A stretch of DNA of 64,000 nt from Bacillus sp. ISL-37 (GCF_018613315.1 NZ_JAGGQL010000009.1:1-64000), one strand, 5' to 3'. Positions 10,775-19,664 are shown, counted from the first letter of the stretch. Notes: generated from the sequence alone by a model not told the origin. Numbers and translations are program-made.

Positions 10775-10838
10775 GGGCAGTTGATTCCCGCTTCCTTCAT
10801 TGACTCATTGAAGGCGTGAAGCAGGGCCTCGACTGCCC
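10775..10838 (+). terminator. Long nested hairpin between yacL and ispD
   Basis: GGGCAGT (10775-10781) pairs with ACTGCCC (10832-10838). Inside it CCCGCTTC pairs with GAAGCaGGG, and CTTCA with TGAAG. The tail is GTTTAT, so the T-run is weak. It may be the yacL terminator or a folded repeat. Confidence 0.45.
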
Positions 10839-10923
10839 GTTTATATGTTAAAGTGTACAAAAAAGACTTGCTGCGATGTTTGATGATTTTTTTTAAGCAG
10901 AAATGAGATAGGAGTTTTTCGTC

Positions 10924-11619
10924 ATGCCTTATCAGGTCATTATTCCGGCTGCGGGTCAGGGAAAAAGAATGGGAGCAGGAAAAAACAAGTTGCTGCTCAC
11001 TTTGGAAGGTGTCCCGATCCTGATCCATACACTTAGGGTGTTTGAAGCAGATGCTGAATGCTCAGGCATCATTCTAGCCATCAACCCGAGTGATGAGCAA
11101 GAGTTTAAATCTTTATTGAAAGAATATGGTATACATAAAGTATCTTCGCTTGTCACTGGCGGCAAGGAACGCCAGGACAGTGTATATAACGGGCTGAGGG
11201 CAGTCCATTCACTCGATGGGATCGTGCTGGTCCATGATGCTGCCCGTCCATTCATCAGACTAGAAACCATCCACAATCTCGTGGAGGCTGCTAGCAAGGA
11301 TGGCGGGGCAATCGTGGCTGTTCCAGTTAAAGATACCATCAAGAAAGCGGACGACGGCAGGGTAGCTGAAACAGTTGAGCGTTCAAGCTTGTGGTCAGTC
11401 CAGACCCCTCAGGCTTTCCGTGCTTCCGTATTGCTTGAGGCCCATAACAAGGCAATGAGGGAGCAATTCATCGGTACAGATGAATCAAGCCTAGTCGAAC
11501 GGATCCCACATCATGTCAGCATCATTGAAGGGGACTATGATAATATTAAGCTGACAACACCAGAAGATTTATATTTTGCCGAAGCGATTCTGCGCAAGCG
11601 GAAGGAATCCGGTGTTTGA
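10924..11619 (+). CDS. ispD: 2-C-methyl-D-erythritol 4-phosphate cytidylyltransferase IspD
   Basis: IspD transfers CMP from CTP to methylerythritol phosphate, the third step of the MEP isoprenoid pathway. The 231-residue protein has the nucleotide-binding loop AAGQGKRMG at residues 9-17 followed by the lysine of KNKLLL. It also has VHDAARPF and the EGDYDNIKLTTPEDL motif near the C-terminus. The gene is 42 bases upstream of ispF, which acts two steps later in the same pathway, so the pair forms a small pathway operon. The ATG follows AGATAGGAGT. Confidence 0.96.
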   Translation: MPYQVIIPAAGQGKRMGAGKNKLLLTLEGVPILIHTLRVFEADAECSGIILAINPSDEQEFKSLLKEYGIHKVSSLVTGGKERQDSVYNGLRAVHSLDGIVLVHDAARPFIRLETIHNLVEAASKDGGAIVAVPVKDTIKKADDGRVAETVERSSLWSVQTPQAFRASVLLEAHNKAMREQFIGTDESSLVERIPHHVSIIEGDYDNIKLTTPEDLYFAEAILRKRKESGV

Positions 11620-11661
11620 TAGAGTATATAAACCCAGCAATTTTAAAAGGAGTAATTCATT

Positions 11662-12144
11662 ATGTTTCGTATTGGACAAGGTTTCGATGTACATCAATTG
11701 ACCGAGGGCAGGCCGCTGATCATTGGCGGGATCACGATTCCATATGAAAAGGGGCTTCTTGGCCACTCTGATGCCGATGTGCTTTTACATACGGTAGCTG
11801 ATGCATGCCTTGGAGCAATCGGCGAAGGAGACATCGGCAGACATTTCCCGGATACTGATCCTGAATTCAAGGACGCTGATTCAGCTAAATTGCTTGAACA
11901 CGTATGGAAGATTGTGAAGGATAAAGGATACGAGCTTGTTAACATAGACTGCACGATTATCGCACAGCAGCCTAAGATGGCACCGCATATCGAAGCCATG
12001 CGTGAAAGGATTGCAGGCTTATTGGAAGGCGCCCCTGACCAGGTGAATGTCAAGGCGACAACAACAGAAAAGCTTGGTTTCCCGGGGCGGGGAGAAGGTA
12101 TCGCTTCCCAGGCAACCGTGTTGTTAAAGCAGATTGAGAAATAA
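11662..12144 (+). CDS. ispF: 2-C-methyl-D-erythritol 2,4-cyclodiphosphate synthase IspF
   Basis: IspF cyclises CDP-methylerythritol phosphate to the cyclodiphosphate in the MEP pathway. The 160-residue trimeric enzyme shows the zinc-ligand motif GFDVHQL at residues 8-14. HSDADVLLH at about 34-42 follows, and the cytidine-binding region [15 protein letters not shown] is near the C-terminus. It is full length and follows ispD with a clear AAAGGAG ribosome site. Confidence 0.97.
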   Translation: MFRIGQGFDVHQLTEGRPLIIGGITIPYEKGLLGHSDADVLLHTVADACLGAIGEGDIGRHFPDTDPEFKDADSAKLLEHVWKIVKDKGYELVNIDCTIIAQQPKMAPHIEAMRERIAGLLEGAPDQVNVKATTTEKLGFPGRGEGIASQATVLLKQIEK

Positions 12145-12189
12145 ATCTCAGGCAGCTTGATAAGCCACTTCCGCTTTATATATCGATAG

Positions 12190-12198
12190 TGATACAAT
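12190..12198 (+). promoter_or_regulatory. Probable extended -10 promoter of gltX
   Basis: TGATACAAT (TG at 12190-12191, TACAAT 12193-12198) is an extended -10 element 32 bases before the gltX start. No good -35 box is visible, which extended -10 promoters tolerate. Confidence 0.5.
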
Positions 12199-12229
12199 AA
12201 TGGACAGCTATATTAGAGGAGGATTCACT

Positions 12230-13687
12230 ATGTCATCAGATATCCGAGTGCGTTATGCGCCGAGTCCGACTGGACATTTACATATCGGGAATGCCCGTAC
12301 AGCACTATTCAACTATCTATTCGCACGTAACAGGGGCGGAAAGTTCATTATCCGCATTGAAGATACAGATAAAAAACGCAATATAGAAGGCGGAGAGCAA
12401 AGCCAGTTGAAGTACCTTCAGTGGCTTGGAATCGCCTGGGATGAGAGTGTCGATGTTGGCGGCGATTATGGACCGTATCGCCAATCAGAACGAAACCACA
12501 TATATGAAAAGTACAATCAGGAGCTTTTGGAAAAAGGCTTTGCCTATAAGTGTTATTGCACAGAGGAAGAGCTGGAAGCAGAGCGCGAGGAGCAGTCTGC
12601 ACGTAATGAAACTCCTCAATACTCAGGACGCTGCCGAAATCTTACAGCAGAACAGAAGGAACAGTTTGAAAAAGAAGCTCGCCAGCCGAGCCTTCGTTTC
12701 AAGGTGCCTGCAGGCAAAATCCTTAAATTCGATGATATGGTAAAAGGAGAGGTTAGCTTTGAGTCCGACGGGATGGGTGATTATGTCATCGTCAAGAAAG
12801 ATGGCACGCCTACTTATAACTATGCGGTTGTCATCGACGACCATTTGATGAAGATTTCCCACGTACTTCGCGGGGATGACCACATTTCCAATACACCGAA
12901 GCAGCTTGTGATTTACGAAGCGTTTGGCTGGGAGCCTCCGGTATTTGGCCATATGACTTTGATCGTTAATGAAAGCCGCAAGAAGCTGAGCAAGCGTGAT
13001 GAATCAATCATCCAGTTTATCGAGCAGTACGAAGAGCTCGGATATTTGCCAGAGGCTTTGTTCAACTTCATCACGCTGCTTGGATGGTCACCAGCAGGTG
13101 AAGAAGAGATTTACTCTAAGGATGAGTTCATTGAAATCTTTGATCCGGCGAGGCTTTCAAAATCACCTGCGCTCTTTGACCAGCAGAAGCTTGCATGGAT
13201 GAACAATCAATATATGAAAAAAGCTGATCTGGACCGTGTTGTCGAGCTAGCACTGCCGCACCTTGTTAAAGCTGGAAAAGTCAGCGAGAATCGTACAGAG
13301 GAAGAGGATGCATGGGTTCGTGGCCTCATTTCCCTTTACCATGATAAAATGAGCTTCGGAGCGGAAATCGTTGAGATGTCGGATTTATTTTTCCGCGCTG
13401 AGGTAAACTATGATGAAGAAGCAAAAGAGGTCCTTGCAGGTGAACAGGTTCCAGAAGTGCTGAATGCATTCCTTGCGGAGATCGATAAGCTTGAAGAGTT
13501 CAAGGCAGATGGAATTAAGGCAGCGGTCAAGGCAGTCCAAAAAGGAACTGGCCATAAGGGTCAGAAGCTGTTCATGCCAATCCGTGCGGCTGCCACAGGG
13601 CAAACACACGGACCAGACCTGATGCTTGCAATGGAACTGATCGGCAAAGAAAAAGTGATGCAAAGAGTCCAGAAGCTTTTAGGCTAA
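12230..13687 (+). CDS. gltX: Glutamyl-tRNA synthetase
   Basis: This 485-residue class I aminoacyl-tRNA synthetase charges tRNA-Glu and, in bacilli, also mischarges tRNA-Gln for the amidotransferase route (family knowledge). It has the HIGH-type motif HLHIGNART (residues 16-23) and the KMSKS-type loop KLSKR (252-256). A C-terminal anticodon-binding helical domain follows. The ATG at 12230 is preceded by AGAGGAGG; the longer upstream frame is not family-like. The gene is followed by the T-box leader of cysES. Confidence 0.96.
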   Translation: MSSDIRVRYAPSPTGHLHIGNARTALFNYLFARNRGGKFIIRIEDTDKKRNIEGGEQSQLKYLQWLGIAWDESVDVGGDYGPYRQSERNHIYEKYNQELLEKGFAYKCYCTEEELEAEREEQSARNETPQYSGRCRNLTAEQKEQFEKEARQPSLRFKVPAGKILKFDDMVKGEVSFESDGMGDYVIVKKDGTPTYNYAVVIDDHLMKISHVLRGDDHISNTPKQLVIYEAFGWEPPVFGHMTLIVNESRKKLSKRDESIIQFIEQYEELGYLPEALFNFITLLGWSPAGEEEIYSKDEFIEIFDPARLSKSPALFDQQKLAWMNNQYMKKADLDRVVELALPHLVKAGKVSENRTEEEDAWVRGLISLYHDKMSFGAEIVEMSDLFFRAEVNYDEEAKEVLAGEQVPEVLNAFLAEIDKLEEFKADGIKAAVKAVQKGTGHKGQKLFMPIRAAATGQTHGPDLMLAMELIGKEKVMQRVQKLLG

Positions 13688-13709
13688 TAACTTTTTTAAG
13701 CTATTTTAG

Positions 13710-13738
13710 TTAACAGAAATACAAAAATGTAATATAGT
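13710..13738 (+). promoter_or_regulatory. Sigma-A promoter of the cysES T-box transcript
   Basis: TTAACA (13710-13715) and TATAGT (13733-13738) are separated by 17 bases, placing the start near 13745, just before the T-box leader. Confidence 0.7.
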
Positions 13739-13757
13739 AAGAGTAATTCTATATAAC

Positions 13758-14012
13758 CAAAGTGTTGAAGAGGAAAAGTAGAAGAATGACGCTTATTAGA
13801 GAGAACCATCACCGGCTGAAAGTGGTTCAGGCCTCTCATTTTTCGAAATGCGCCTCGGAGTCCCTTTGCGAAAAGGCAATCAGTGCCTGAGTAGTATCGG
13901 GCGGGTCCTCCCGTTAACAGGTGAAAGTTGAGGCTATTGCTTAAGGTAGCCTAAACAGAGTGGAACCGCGCATATCAAGCGTCTCTGTCGTATACGACAG
14001 GGGCGCTTTTTT
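13758..14012 (+). ncRNA. T-box riboswitch, cysteine type (cysE-cysS leader)
   Basis: This is a T-box leader: a stem I region, the 14-base T-box AGAGTGGAACCGCG (13957-13970) that pairs with the uncharged tRNA acceptor end, and a terminator. The terminator is AGCGTCTCTGTCG/CGACAGGGGCGCT (13978-14006) with a T-run to 14012. A TGC (Cys) triplet at 13849-13851 in the distal 3' side of stem I is the likely specifier. Uncharged tRNA-Cys would stabilise the antiterminator and allow cysE-cysS transcription, as in B. subtilis. The specifier assignment is by eye. Confidence 0.93.
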
Positions 14013-14070
14013 ATTGTTAAGGAAATTATAAAATTATTTAGGTGTGGATAACTTCATGTGGTTTTCTTAA

Positions 14071-14345
14071 TCCAGCTCCAGCGCCTAGCCCCTCGAGTCG
14101 CTTGTCTAGTGTCGCCTCCTAGAAACTCCGAAACTTCAACTCCGCCGGCAGGGTCGGAGTCTCCAGTTTCTGCGTTTCTGGACAGTCGGCTATACTTTCC
14201 GATTTCGGTCCGCCCATTGAAGTCAAAGAACGACTTCATTGGGCGGCCCTCCGAGGCACAGGACGTGCTAGACCCGCCAGCCACACGATGTGGCGTTTTA
14301 GGCGGGCAGCGCTTGTCGGGGCTGAACGAGGCGCTTGCGCTTTTT
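14071..14345. repeat. Long palindromic dispersed repeat, copy A
   Basis: This repeat begins CCAGCTCCAGCGCCTAGCC and ends CTTGTCGGGGCTGAACGAGG then CGCTTGCGCTTTTT. A second copy is at 19365-19659. Its ends are partly complementary (AGCGCCT/AGGCGCT). It contains a 15-bp arm CCGCCCATTGAAGTC paired with GACTTCATTGGGCGG (14210-14246, one mismatch), an ACTCCG/CGGAGT arm, and an extra nested hairpin near 14270-14308 absent from copy B. Open frames on both strands here are by-products. It lies between the T-box terminator and cysE, lengthening that leader. Confidence 0.9.
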
Positions 14346-14406
14346 GTTCTATGGTGTCTGGCGAGCAAGTTGGATAATGTGCCCGAAAAATGAGGTATCG
14401 CCACTT

Positions 14407-14475
14407 TACGGTCACATAAACAAGGAATATGTGACCGAAAAAGCAGAAAAAGCCACCGTTACGGTCACATAAAGG
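14407..14475. repeat. Inverted and direct repeats of CGGTCACATA before cysE
   Basis: TACGGTCACATAAA occurs at 14407 and again at 14460. The first is also paired with TATGTGACCG (14428-14437) to form a perfect 10-bp stem with a 9-base loop. No T-run follows. Its function is unknown; it could be a protein-binding site or an RNA hairpin in the cysES transcript. Confidence 0.75.
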
Positions 14476-14569
14476 ATTTTGTAAGGCTATATAATCAAAT
14501 TTTAGCTTTATGGGTGCTCACTACTGAGCAAAAGTGCAATAACAATTTATTAAGAAGGAGGATTTCACC

Positions 14570-15256
14570 ATGTTTAAGATGATGAAGGAAGACATAGATG
14601 TTGTTTTTGATCAAGATCCTTCTGCCAGGAGCGTGCTGGAAGTGGTTTTGACATACGCAGGCCTGCATGCGATATGGTCCCATCGTTTGGCACATGCTTT
14701 CTACAAGAGGAAGTTTTATTTTGTCGCAAGGGCCATTTCGCAAATCAGCCGTTTTTTCACGGGAGTTGAAATCCATCCGGGAGCCAAGATTGGCAGACGT
14801 TTTTTCATCGACCATGGAATGGGGGTCGTCATTGGTGAAACGTGTGAGATTGGTGATAATGTAACAGTGTTCCAGGGAGTGACCCTGGGCGGTACTGGCA
14901 AGGAAAAGGGAAAACGCCACCCGACTGTTAACGACAATGCTCTGATTGCCACCGGGGCGAAGGTTTTAGGTTCGATCACGATTGGGGAGAATTCTAAGGT
15001 GGGCGCCGGTTCGGTTGTCCTGAAGGATGTACCTCCGAACTCCACCGTTGTTGGCATCCCTGGAAAAATCGTCATCCAGGATGGCGTAAGAGTCAAGAAG
15101 GACTTTAACCATCGCGATTTGCCTGATCCTGTTGCAGATCGATGCAAGGAAATCGAAATGGAATTGGTTAAATTGAAAAAAGAACTAGAATTAGTCAAAT
15201 TACATGAAGAACTTGAAGTTGCGAAGCAAGGAAGGGGCATGGAAAATGGGAATTAA
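14570..15256 (+). CDS. cysE: Serine O-acetyltransferase CysE
   Basis: CysE acetylates serine with acetyl-CoA to give O-acetylserine, the precursor for cysteine. The 228-residue protein has the short N-terminal helical domain and then the left-handed beta-helix of hexapeptide repeats. [10 protein letters not shown], the loop [14 protein letters not shown], and a charged helical tail ([17 protein letters not shown]) follow. The ATG is preceded by AAGGAGG. The gene overlaps cysS by 11 bases and lies under T-box control, linking cysteine supply with tRNA-Cys charging. Confidence 0.96.
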   Translation: MFKMMKEDIDVVFDQDPSARSVLEVVLTYAGLHAIWSHRLAHAFYKRKFYFVARAISQISRFFTGVEIHPGAKIGRRFFIDHGMGVVIGETCEIGDNVTVFQGVTLGGTGKEKGKRHPTVNDNALIATGAKVLGSITIGENSKVGAGSVVLKDVPPNSTVVGIPGKIVIQDGVRVKKDFNHRDLPDPVADRCKEIEMELVKLKKELELVKLHEELEVAKQGRGMENGN

Positions 15257-16643
15257 AATCTATAATACACTTACTCGTAACAAGGAAGAGTTTATCCCGC
15301 TAGAAGAGGGAAAAGTGAAAATGTATGTTTGCGGTCCGACCGTCTATAACTATATTCACATCGGAAATGCCCGCCCGGCCATCGTTTTTGATACGGTCCG
15401 CCGCTATCTTGAGTTCCGCGGCTATGATGTAAATTATGTTTCGAACTTCACCGATGTCGATGACAAACTGATCAAAGCAGCAAATGAACTAGGGGAAGAT
15501 GTACCGACAATCGCACAACGATTCATCGATGCTTACTTTGAGGATGTCCATGCACTTGGCTGCAAGACAGCTGATGCACACCCAAGGGTAACGGAAACAA
15601 TGGATTTGATTATCGACTTTATCAGCGCGCTGATTGACAAGGGCTTTGCCTATGAATCAGGCGGAGATGTATACTACCGCACGAGAGAATTCAAAGAATA
15701 CGGCAAGCTTTCCCATCAATCCATTGAAGAGCTGAAGGTTGGAGCAAGGATTCAGGTTGGGGAAAAGAAACAGGATGCGCTTGACTTCGTGCTTTGGAAG
15801 TCGGCAAAGGAAGGCGAGATTTCCTGGGATAGTCCTTGGGGCAAAGGCCGTCCAGGCTGGCATATTGAGTGCTCGGCGATGGCCCGCGAATATCTTGGAG
15901 ATACGATCGATATCCATGCTGGCGGACAGGATTTGGCCTTCCCGCACCATGAAAATGAAATCGCCCAGTCAGAGGCGTTGACAGGCCAGACATTTGCCCG
16001 CTACTGGATGCATAATGGATACATCAATATTGACAATGAAAAGATGTCCAAGTCACTTGGCAATTTTGTCACAGTTCATGACATCATTAAGCAGATTGAT
16101 CCTCAGGTTCTGAGATTTTTCATGATTTCAGTTCATTACCGGAATCCGATCAATTACAGCCAGGAGCTGCTTGAAAAGACAAAGGCTGCTTTCGAGCGCT
16201 TGAAAACATCTTACCAAAATCTGAAGCACCGACTCGGAGCAAGCGCTAATCTTACTGATGACAACCAGGAATGGCTGGATAAAATCGCCGGTCTTCGTGA
16301 GCAGTTTATCAAGGATATGGATGATGACTTCAATACCGCAAATGGCGTTTCCACCCTGTTTGAACTCTCGAAGCTATCCAATCTGTATTTGATGGAAAAA
16401 AACACTTCCGAGGAAGTAATCAACGCATTCATGAAGGAATTCGAGATTTTGTTTGGTGTTCTCGGCCTATCGCTTAAAGATGAGGAATTGCTTGATGAAG
16501 AAATCGAAGCCTTGATTGAAAAAAGAACCCAGGCTCGAAAGGAAAGGGATTTCCAGCTAGCAGATGAAATCCGTGACCAGTTGAAGGACATGAATATCAT
16601 CATCGAAGACACTCCGCAAGGCATCAGATGGAAAAGAGGCTAA
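15246..16643 (+). CDS. cysS: Cysteinyl-tRNA synthetase
   Basis: This 465-residue class I synthetase charges tRNA-Cys. It shows the zinc ligand C29 in [10 protein letters not shown], the HIGN signature at residues 38-41, GWHIECSAM, and KMSKS at 266-270. The ATG at 15246 gives MGIKIYNTL, matching the family; the frame is open further upstream inside cysE but that part is not family-like. AAGGAAGGGG serves as ribosome site within cysE. The stop codon touches the mrnC start, so cysE-cysS-mrnC are tightly coupled. Confidence 0.97.
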   Translation: MGIKIYNTLTRNKEEFIPLEEGKVKMYVCGPTVYNYIHIGNARPAIVFDTVRRYLEFRGYDVNYVSNFTDVDDKLIKAANELGEDVPTIAQRFIDAYFEDVHALGCKTADAHPRVTETMDLIIDFISALIDKGFAYESGGDVYYRTREFKEYGKLSHQSIEELKVGARIQVGEKKQDALDFVLWKSAKEGEISWDSPWGKGRPGWHIECSAMAREYLGDTIDIHAGGQDLAFPHHENEIAQSEALTGQTFARYWMHNGYINIDNEKMSKSLGNFVTVHDIIKQIDPQVLRFFMISVHYRNPINYSQELLEKTKAAFERLKTSYQNLKHRLGASANLTDDNQEWLDKIAGLREQFIKDMDDDFNTANGVSTLFELSKLSNLYLMEKNTSEEVINAFMKEFEILFGVLGLSLKDEELLDEEIEALIEKRTQARKERDFQLADEIRDQLKDMNIIIEDTPQGIRWKRG

Positions 16644-17051
16644 ATGATGCTGCATTACGAACAAAAAGTAGATGAAAAACAATTGAATAGCCTAGCGCTT
16701 GCCTACATGGGTGATGCCGTATATGAACTGTATGTCCGGCATCACCTGCTGCAAAGCGGCAAGGTTCGGCCAAATAAGCTGCATAAAGAAGCGACCGCTT
16801 ATGTATCAGCAAAATCGCAGGCGAAATACCTCCACAAGCTGATCGAAATGGAGAAGCTGTCCGAAGCGGAAATGACGATTGTAAAAAGGGGCCGGAATGC
16901 GAAGTCAGGATCCGTACCGAGAAACACCGACGTGCAAACTTACCGGTATAGCACAGCATTTGAGGCATTGATCGGTTCTCTATATCTGGCAGGTAATGAG
17001 AAACGGATTGAAGAACTGATTACAACAATATTTGCACTTGCTGAAGAATAG
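16644..17051 (+). CDS. mrnC: Mini-ribonuclease III (MrnC), 23S rRNA maturation
   Basis: Mini-III removes the ends of 23S precursor rRNA in bacilli. The 135-residue protein is a stand-alone RNase III catalytic domain lacking the dsRNA-binding domain. [16 protein letters not shown] carries the catalytic aspartate, and RGRNAKSG and [17 protein letters not shown] carry the catalytic glutamate region. It begins immediately after the cysS stop with ATGATG; either ATG could serve. It lies next to rlmB and rae1, two more RNA-acting proteins. Confidence 0.95.
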   Translation: MMLHYEQKVDEKQLNSLALAYMGDAVYELYVRHHLLQSGKVRPNKLHKEATAYVSAKSQAKYLHKLIEMEKLSEAEMTIVKRGRNAKSGSVPRNTDVQTYRYSTAFEALIGSLYLAGNEKRIEELITTIFALAEE

Positions 17052-17068
17052 AAGGGAGGAAAGATTCC

Positions 17069-18052
17069 ATGAGCCAGAAACAAAGCCGGAACAATAGGCA
17101 AAAACCAGTTGATGACAAGAAGCGCAAACCAGCTCGGAACCAGGCGCAAAGACTGGATGATAAGCCAAAGAACAGACCAGCCAGAGGCCAGGACCAGAAA
17201 CATGAGGCAAGGCGTGACCAAAAACACGAGCCAAGACGCGATAGAAAACATGAGCCAAGGCGCGACCAGAAGCACGGACAAAAACCTGACCAGCTTCAAG
17301 AACAAAACGAAAACCAGGATTACATAATTGGTAAAAATCCGGTTATCGAAGCCTTGAAATCGGAGCGTGACATTAACAAAATCCTGATAGCGGAGGGCTC
17401 TCAGAGCGGACAGATGCAACAGGTAATCGGGATGGCGAAGGAAGCCAATGTCATCGTTCAATTCGTCCCGAAAAAGAAAATCGACCAGCTTGCGGATGGA
17501 AATCACCAGGGTGTCATCGCCCAGGTGGCAGCCTATGAATATGCAGAGATCGATGATTTGTTCGCGGTAGCGGAAAAGAAAAATGAGGCTCCTTTCTTTT
17601 TGCTCCTCGATGAAATTGAGGATCCACACAATCTTGGTTCCATCATGAGGACAGCTGATGCCTCAGGGGCTCACGGTATTATCATTCCTAAAAGAAGAGC
17701 TGTTGGGCTGACAACTACAGTTGCAAAGTTATCAACTGGTGCCATCGAATATATCCCGGTTGCGAGAGTCACGAATATGGCGCAGACAATCGATGAGTTG
17801 AAGGAACGCGGTGTCTGGATCGCTGGAACGGATGCATCGGCAGAACAGGATTTTCGTCAAATTGATGGAACTTTGCCTCTTGGTCTGGTGATCGGCAGCG
17901 AAGGAAAAGGAATGGGAAGGTTGATCAGGGACAAGTGTGATTTTCTTTTAAGTCTTCCAATGGTTGGACATGTTACTTCCTTGAATGCATCAGTTGCCGC
18001 GGCACTCTTGATGTATGAAGTTCACCGCAAACGTCATCCGCTAGGGGAATAG
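17069..18052 (+). CDS. rlmB: 23S rRNA (guanosine-2'-O-)-methyltransferase RlmB family, with repeat-rich N-terminal extension
   Basis: This is a SPOUT-class 2'-O-ribose methyltransferase of the TrmH/RlmB family. The core from about residue 87 (DYIIGKNPVIEALKSER) has an L30e-like substrate-binding domain. The trefoil-knot domain carries RTADASGAHG, IGSEGKGMGRL and SLNASVAAALLMYE. The product is 327 residues, about 75 longer than B. subtilis YacO. The extra N-terminus is lysine/arginine/glutamine-rich with eight-residue repeats of the KHEPRRDQ type. The start ATG has GAAGGGAGG upstream. The first methylated position (Gm2251 in E. coli) is family inference. Confidence 0.93.
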   Translation: MSQKQSRNNRQKPVDDKKRKPARNQAQRLDDKPKNRPARGQDQKHEARRDQKHEPRRDRKHEPRRDQKHGQKPDQLQEQNENQDYIIGKNPVIEALKSERDINKILIAEGSQSGQMQQVIGMAKEANVIVQFVPKKKIDQLADGNHQGVIAQVAAYEYAEIDDLFAVAEKKNEAPFFLLLDEIEDPHNLGSIMRTADASGAHGIIIPKRRAVGLTTTVAKLSTGAIEYIPVARVTNMAQTIDELKERGVWIAGTDASAEQDFRQIDGTLPLGLVIGSEGKGMGRLIRDKCDFLLSLPMVGHVTSLNASVAAALLMYEVHRKRHPLGE

Positions 18053-18054
18053 GA

Positions 18055-18564
18055 ATGGATATCCTGCTTGTTGACGGCTACAACATCATTGGCGCATGGC
18101 CGGAGCTGGTCAGTTTGAAGAAGAGAGAACTTTCTGCCGCCAGGGACCGCCTGGTGGAAATCATGGCTGAATACCAGGCATATACCGGCTATCACGTCAT
18201 CATTGTTTTTGACGCCCATTTTGTATCGGGAAACCAAAAGAAATATAAAAATTATAAGGTGGAAGTTATTTTTACAAAAGAAAATGAAACGGCGGATGAG
18301 AGGATTGAGAGACTGGCCATCGACCTCAGTAACCGCAAAACGCAGATTCATGTAGCCACCTCAGACTACACCGAGCAGTGGGCAATTTTTGGACAGGGAG
18401 CCCTAAGGAAATCAGCAAGGGAGCTGCTTAACGAAACAAATTTAATCAGCAAAAAAATCGAGAAAAGCGTGAAAGTGATCCAGGAAAAGAAGCCAAGTGC
18501 CAAGATTCCGCTTACAAAAGAAGTGGCAGAAATTTTTGAAAAATGGCGCAGAGGGGAACATTGA
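18055..18564 (+). CDS. rae1: Ribosome-dependent mRNA endonuclease Rae1 (YacP, NYN domain)
   Basis: This 169-residue PIN-like NYN-domain protein has the opening motif MDILLVDGYNIIGAWPEL, acidic residues at FDAHFVSG and ETADERIERL, and THVATSDYTEQ-like active-site strands. B. subtilis Rae1 enters the ribosomal A site and cleaves mRNA in a translation-dependent way (established for that orthologue). It begins two bases after the rlmB stop, in the same operon, and ends where the sigH promoter begins. Confidence 0.93.
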   Translation: MDILLVDGYNIIGAWPELVSLKKRELSAARDRLVEIMAEYQAYTGYHVIIVFDAHFVSGNQKKYKNYKVEVIFTKENETADERIERLAIDLSNRKTQIHVATSDYTEQWAIFGQGALRKSARELLNETNLISKKIEKSVKVIQEKKPSAKIPLTKEVAEIFEKWRRGEH

Positions 18565-18568
18565 CCTG

Positions 18569-18598
18569 TTGACGCCTTAAAAAAGCCTGCTGTATAAT
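18569..18598 (+). promoter_or_regulatory. Sigma-A promoter of sigH
   Basis: TTGACG (18569-18574) and TATAAT (18593-18598) are 18 bases apart, directly after the rae1 stop. In B. subtilis sigH has a vegetative promoter repressed by AbrB; no AbrB site can be judged by eye. Confidence 0.8.
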
Positions 18599-18632
18599 AT
18601 TTCTAACTGTATGTGCGGGCGGGGGGATCGAA

Positions 18633-19283
18633 ATGAGTGCTGACATCGGGAATCGTTTAAATGAAGCTTATTTGTTGATGGAAGATGAAGAAATTGTAGA
18701 AGCAGTGCACAAAGGAGAAAGTGATGCACTTGATTTTCTGATTCACAAATACAGGAATTTTGTTCGGGCGAAAGCACGGTCATATTTCCTGATTGGAGCA
18801 GATAAAGAGGACATCGTGCAGGAAGGAATGATCGGCTTATATAAAGCGATCCGTGATTTCCGAGAGGACAAGCTAACATCATTCAAAGCATTTGCAGAAC
18901 TATGCATTACCCGTCAGATCATTACGGCCATCAAGACGGCCACAAGGCAAAAACACATCCCGCTTAACTCCTATGTTTCCCTGGACAAGCCGATTTATGA
19001 TGAAGAATCGGACCGGACGCTGATGGATGTTTTATCCGGAGCCAAAGTGATGGACCCCGAAGAGTTATTTATCAACCAGGAAGAGTTTGACCAGATTGAA
19101 GTGAAAATGTCAGAGCTGCTGAGTGACCTTGAACGAAAAGTACTTGCATTATATTTGGACGGACAATCCTACCAGGAAATCTCTGAAGAGCTGAATCGCC
19201 ATGTCAAGTCAATCGACAATGCGCTTCAGCGCGTGAAGCGGAAGCTGGAGAGGTATCTTGAGCTGAGAGAGCTGTCGGTATAA
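18633..19283 (+). CDS. sigH: RNA polymerase sigma-H factor (Spo0H)
   Basis: This 216-residue sigma-70 family factor directs early stationary-phase, competence and sporulation genes. Region 2 contains DALDFLIHKYRNFVRAKAR, DIVQEGMIGLYKAIRDF and the -10 recognition helix FAELCITRQIITAIKTATRQKH. Region 4 contains QSYQEISEELNRHVKSIDNALQ. It is nearly identical to B. subtilis SigH except at the N-terminus. The ATG follows GGGGGGATCG. No clear terminator follows before the long repeat at 19365. Confidence 0.96.
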   Translation: MSADIGNRLNEAYLLMEDEEIVEAVHKGESDALDFLIHKYRNFVRAKARSYFLIGADKEDIVQEGMIGLYKAIRDFREDKLTSFKAFAELCITRQIITAIKTATRQKHIPLNSYVSLDKPIYDEESDRTLMDVLSGAKVMDPEELFINQEEFDQIEVKMSELLSDLERKVLALYLDGQSYQEISEELNRHVKSIDNALQRVKRKLERYLELRELSV

Positions 19284-19364
19284 GGTGAATTGCCGAAAAA
19301 TAGCCGCAAAACTGACTTTTAAATTTGATATCAGAAATTATTGATTTTTAATTTGAATAACTGG

Positions 19365-19659
19365 CCAGCTCCAGCGCCTAGCCAGTTTTCATCCTCGAGA
19401 GGCTTCCTCGAGTATCTTGCGAGAAGCGTTAGCTTTGAGCAGCTCGAGACGCTTGTCTAGTTTCGCCTCCTAGAAACTCCGAAACTTCAACTCCGCCGGC
19501 AGAAGCAAAAAGCGCTTCTTTGTCGGAGTCTCCAGTTTCTGCGTTTCTGGGCAGTCGGCTATACATTTCGCTTTCGGTCCTGCCAATGAAGTCAAAGAAC
19601 GACTTCAATGTCAGGCCCTCCAGTGCATGTCGGGGCTGAACAAGGCGCTTGCGCTTTTC
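19365..19659. repeat. Long palindromic dispersed repeat, copy B
   Basis: This is the second copy of the family seen at 14071. It opens CCAGCTCCAGCGCCTAGCC and closes TGTCGGGGCTGAACAAGG then CGCTTGCGCTTTT. Stem CCTGCCAATGAAGTC (19579-19593) pairs with GACTTCAATGTCAGG (19601-19615) around the same loop AAAGAAC as in copy A. Relative to A, two outer pairs have changed on both arms. Insertions relative to A include an AAGC..GCTT hairpin at about 19501-19523. It lies between sigH and the rpmG promoter. Confidence 0.9.
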
Positions 19660-19664
19660 TATTA

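Noticed and set aside
14054-14404. Open frames of over 110 codons on both strands before cysE
   Set aside because: They coincide with the dispersed palindromic repeat, whose similar copy at 19365 does not keep the frames intact.
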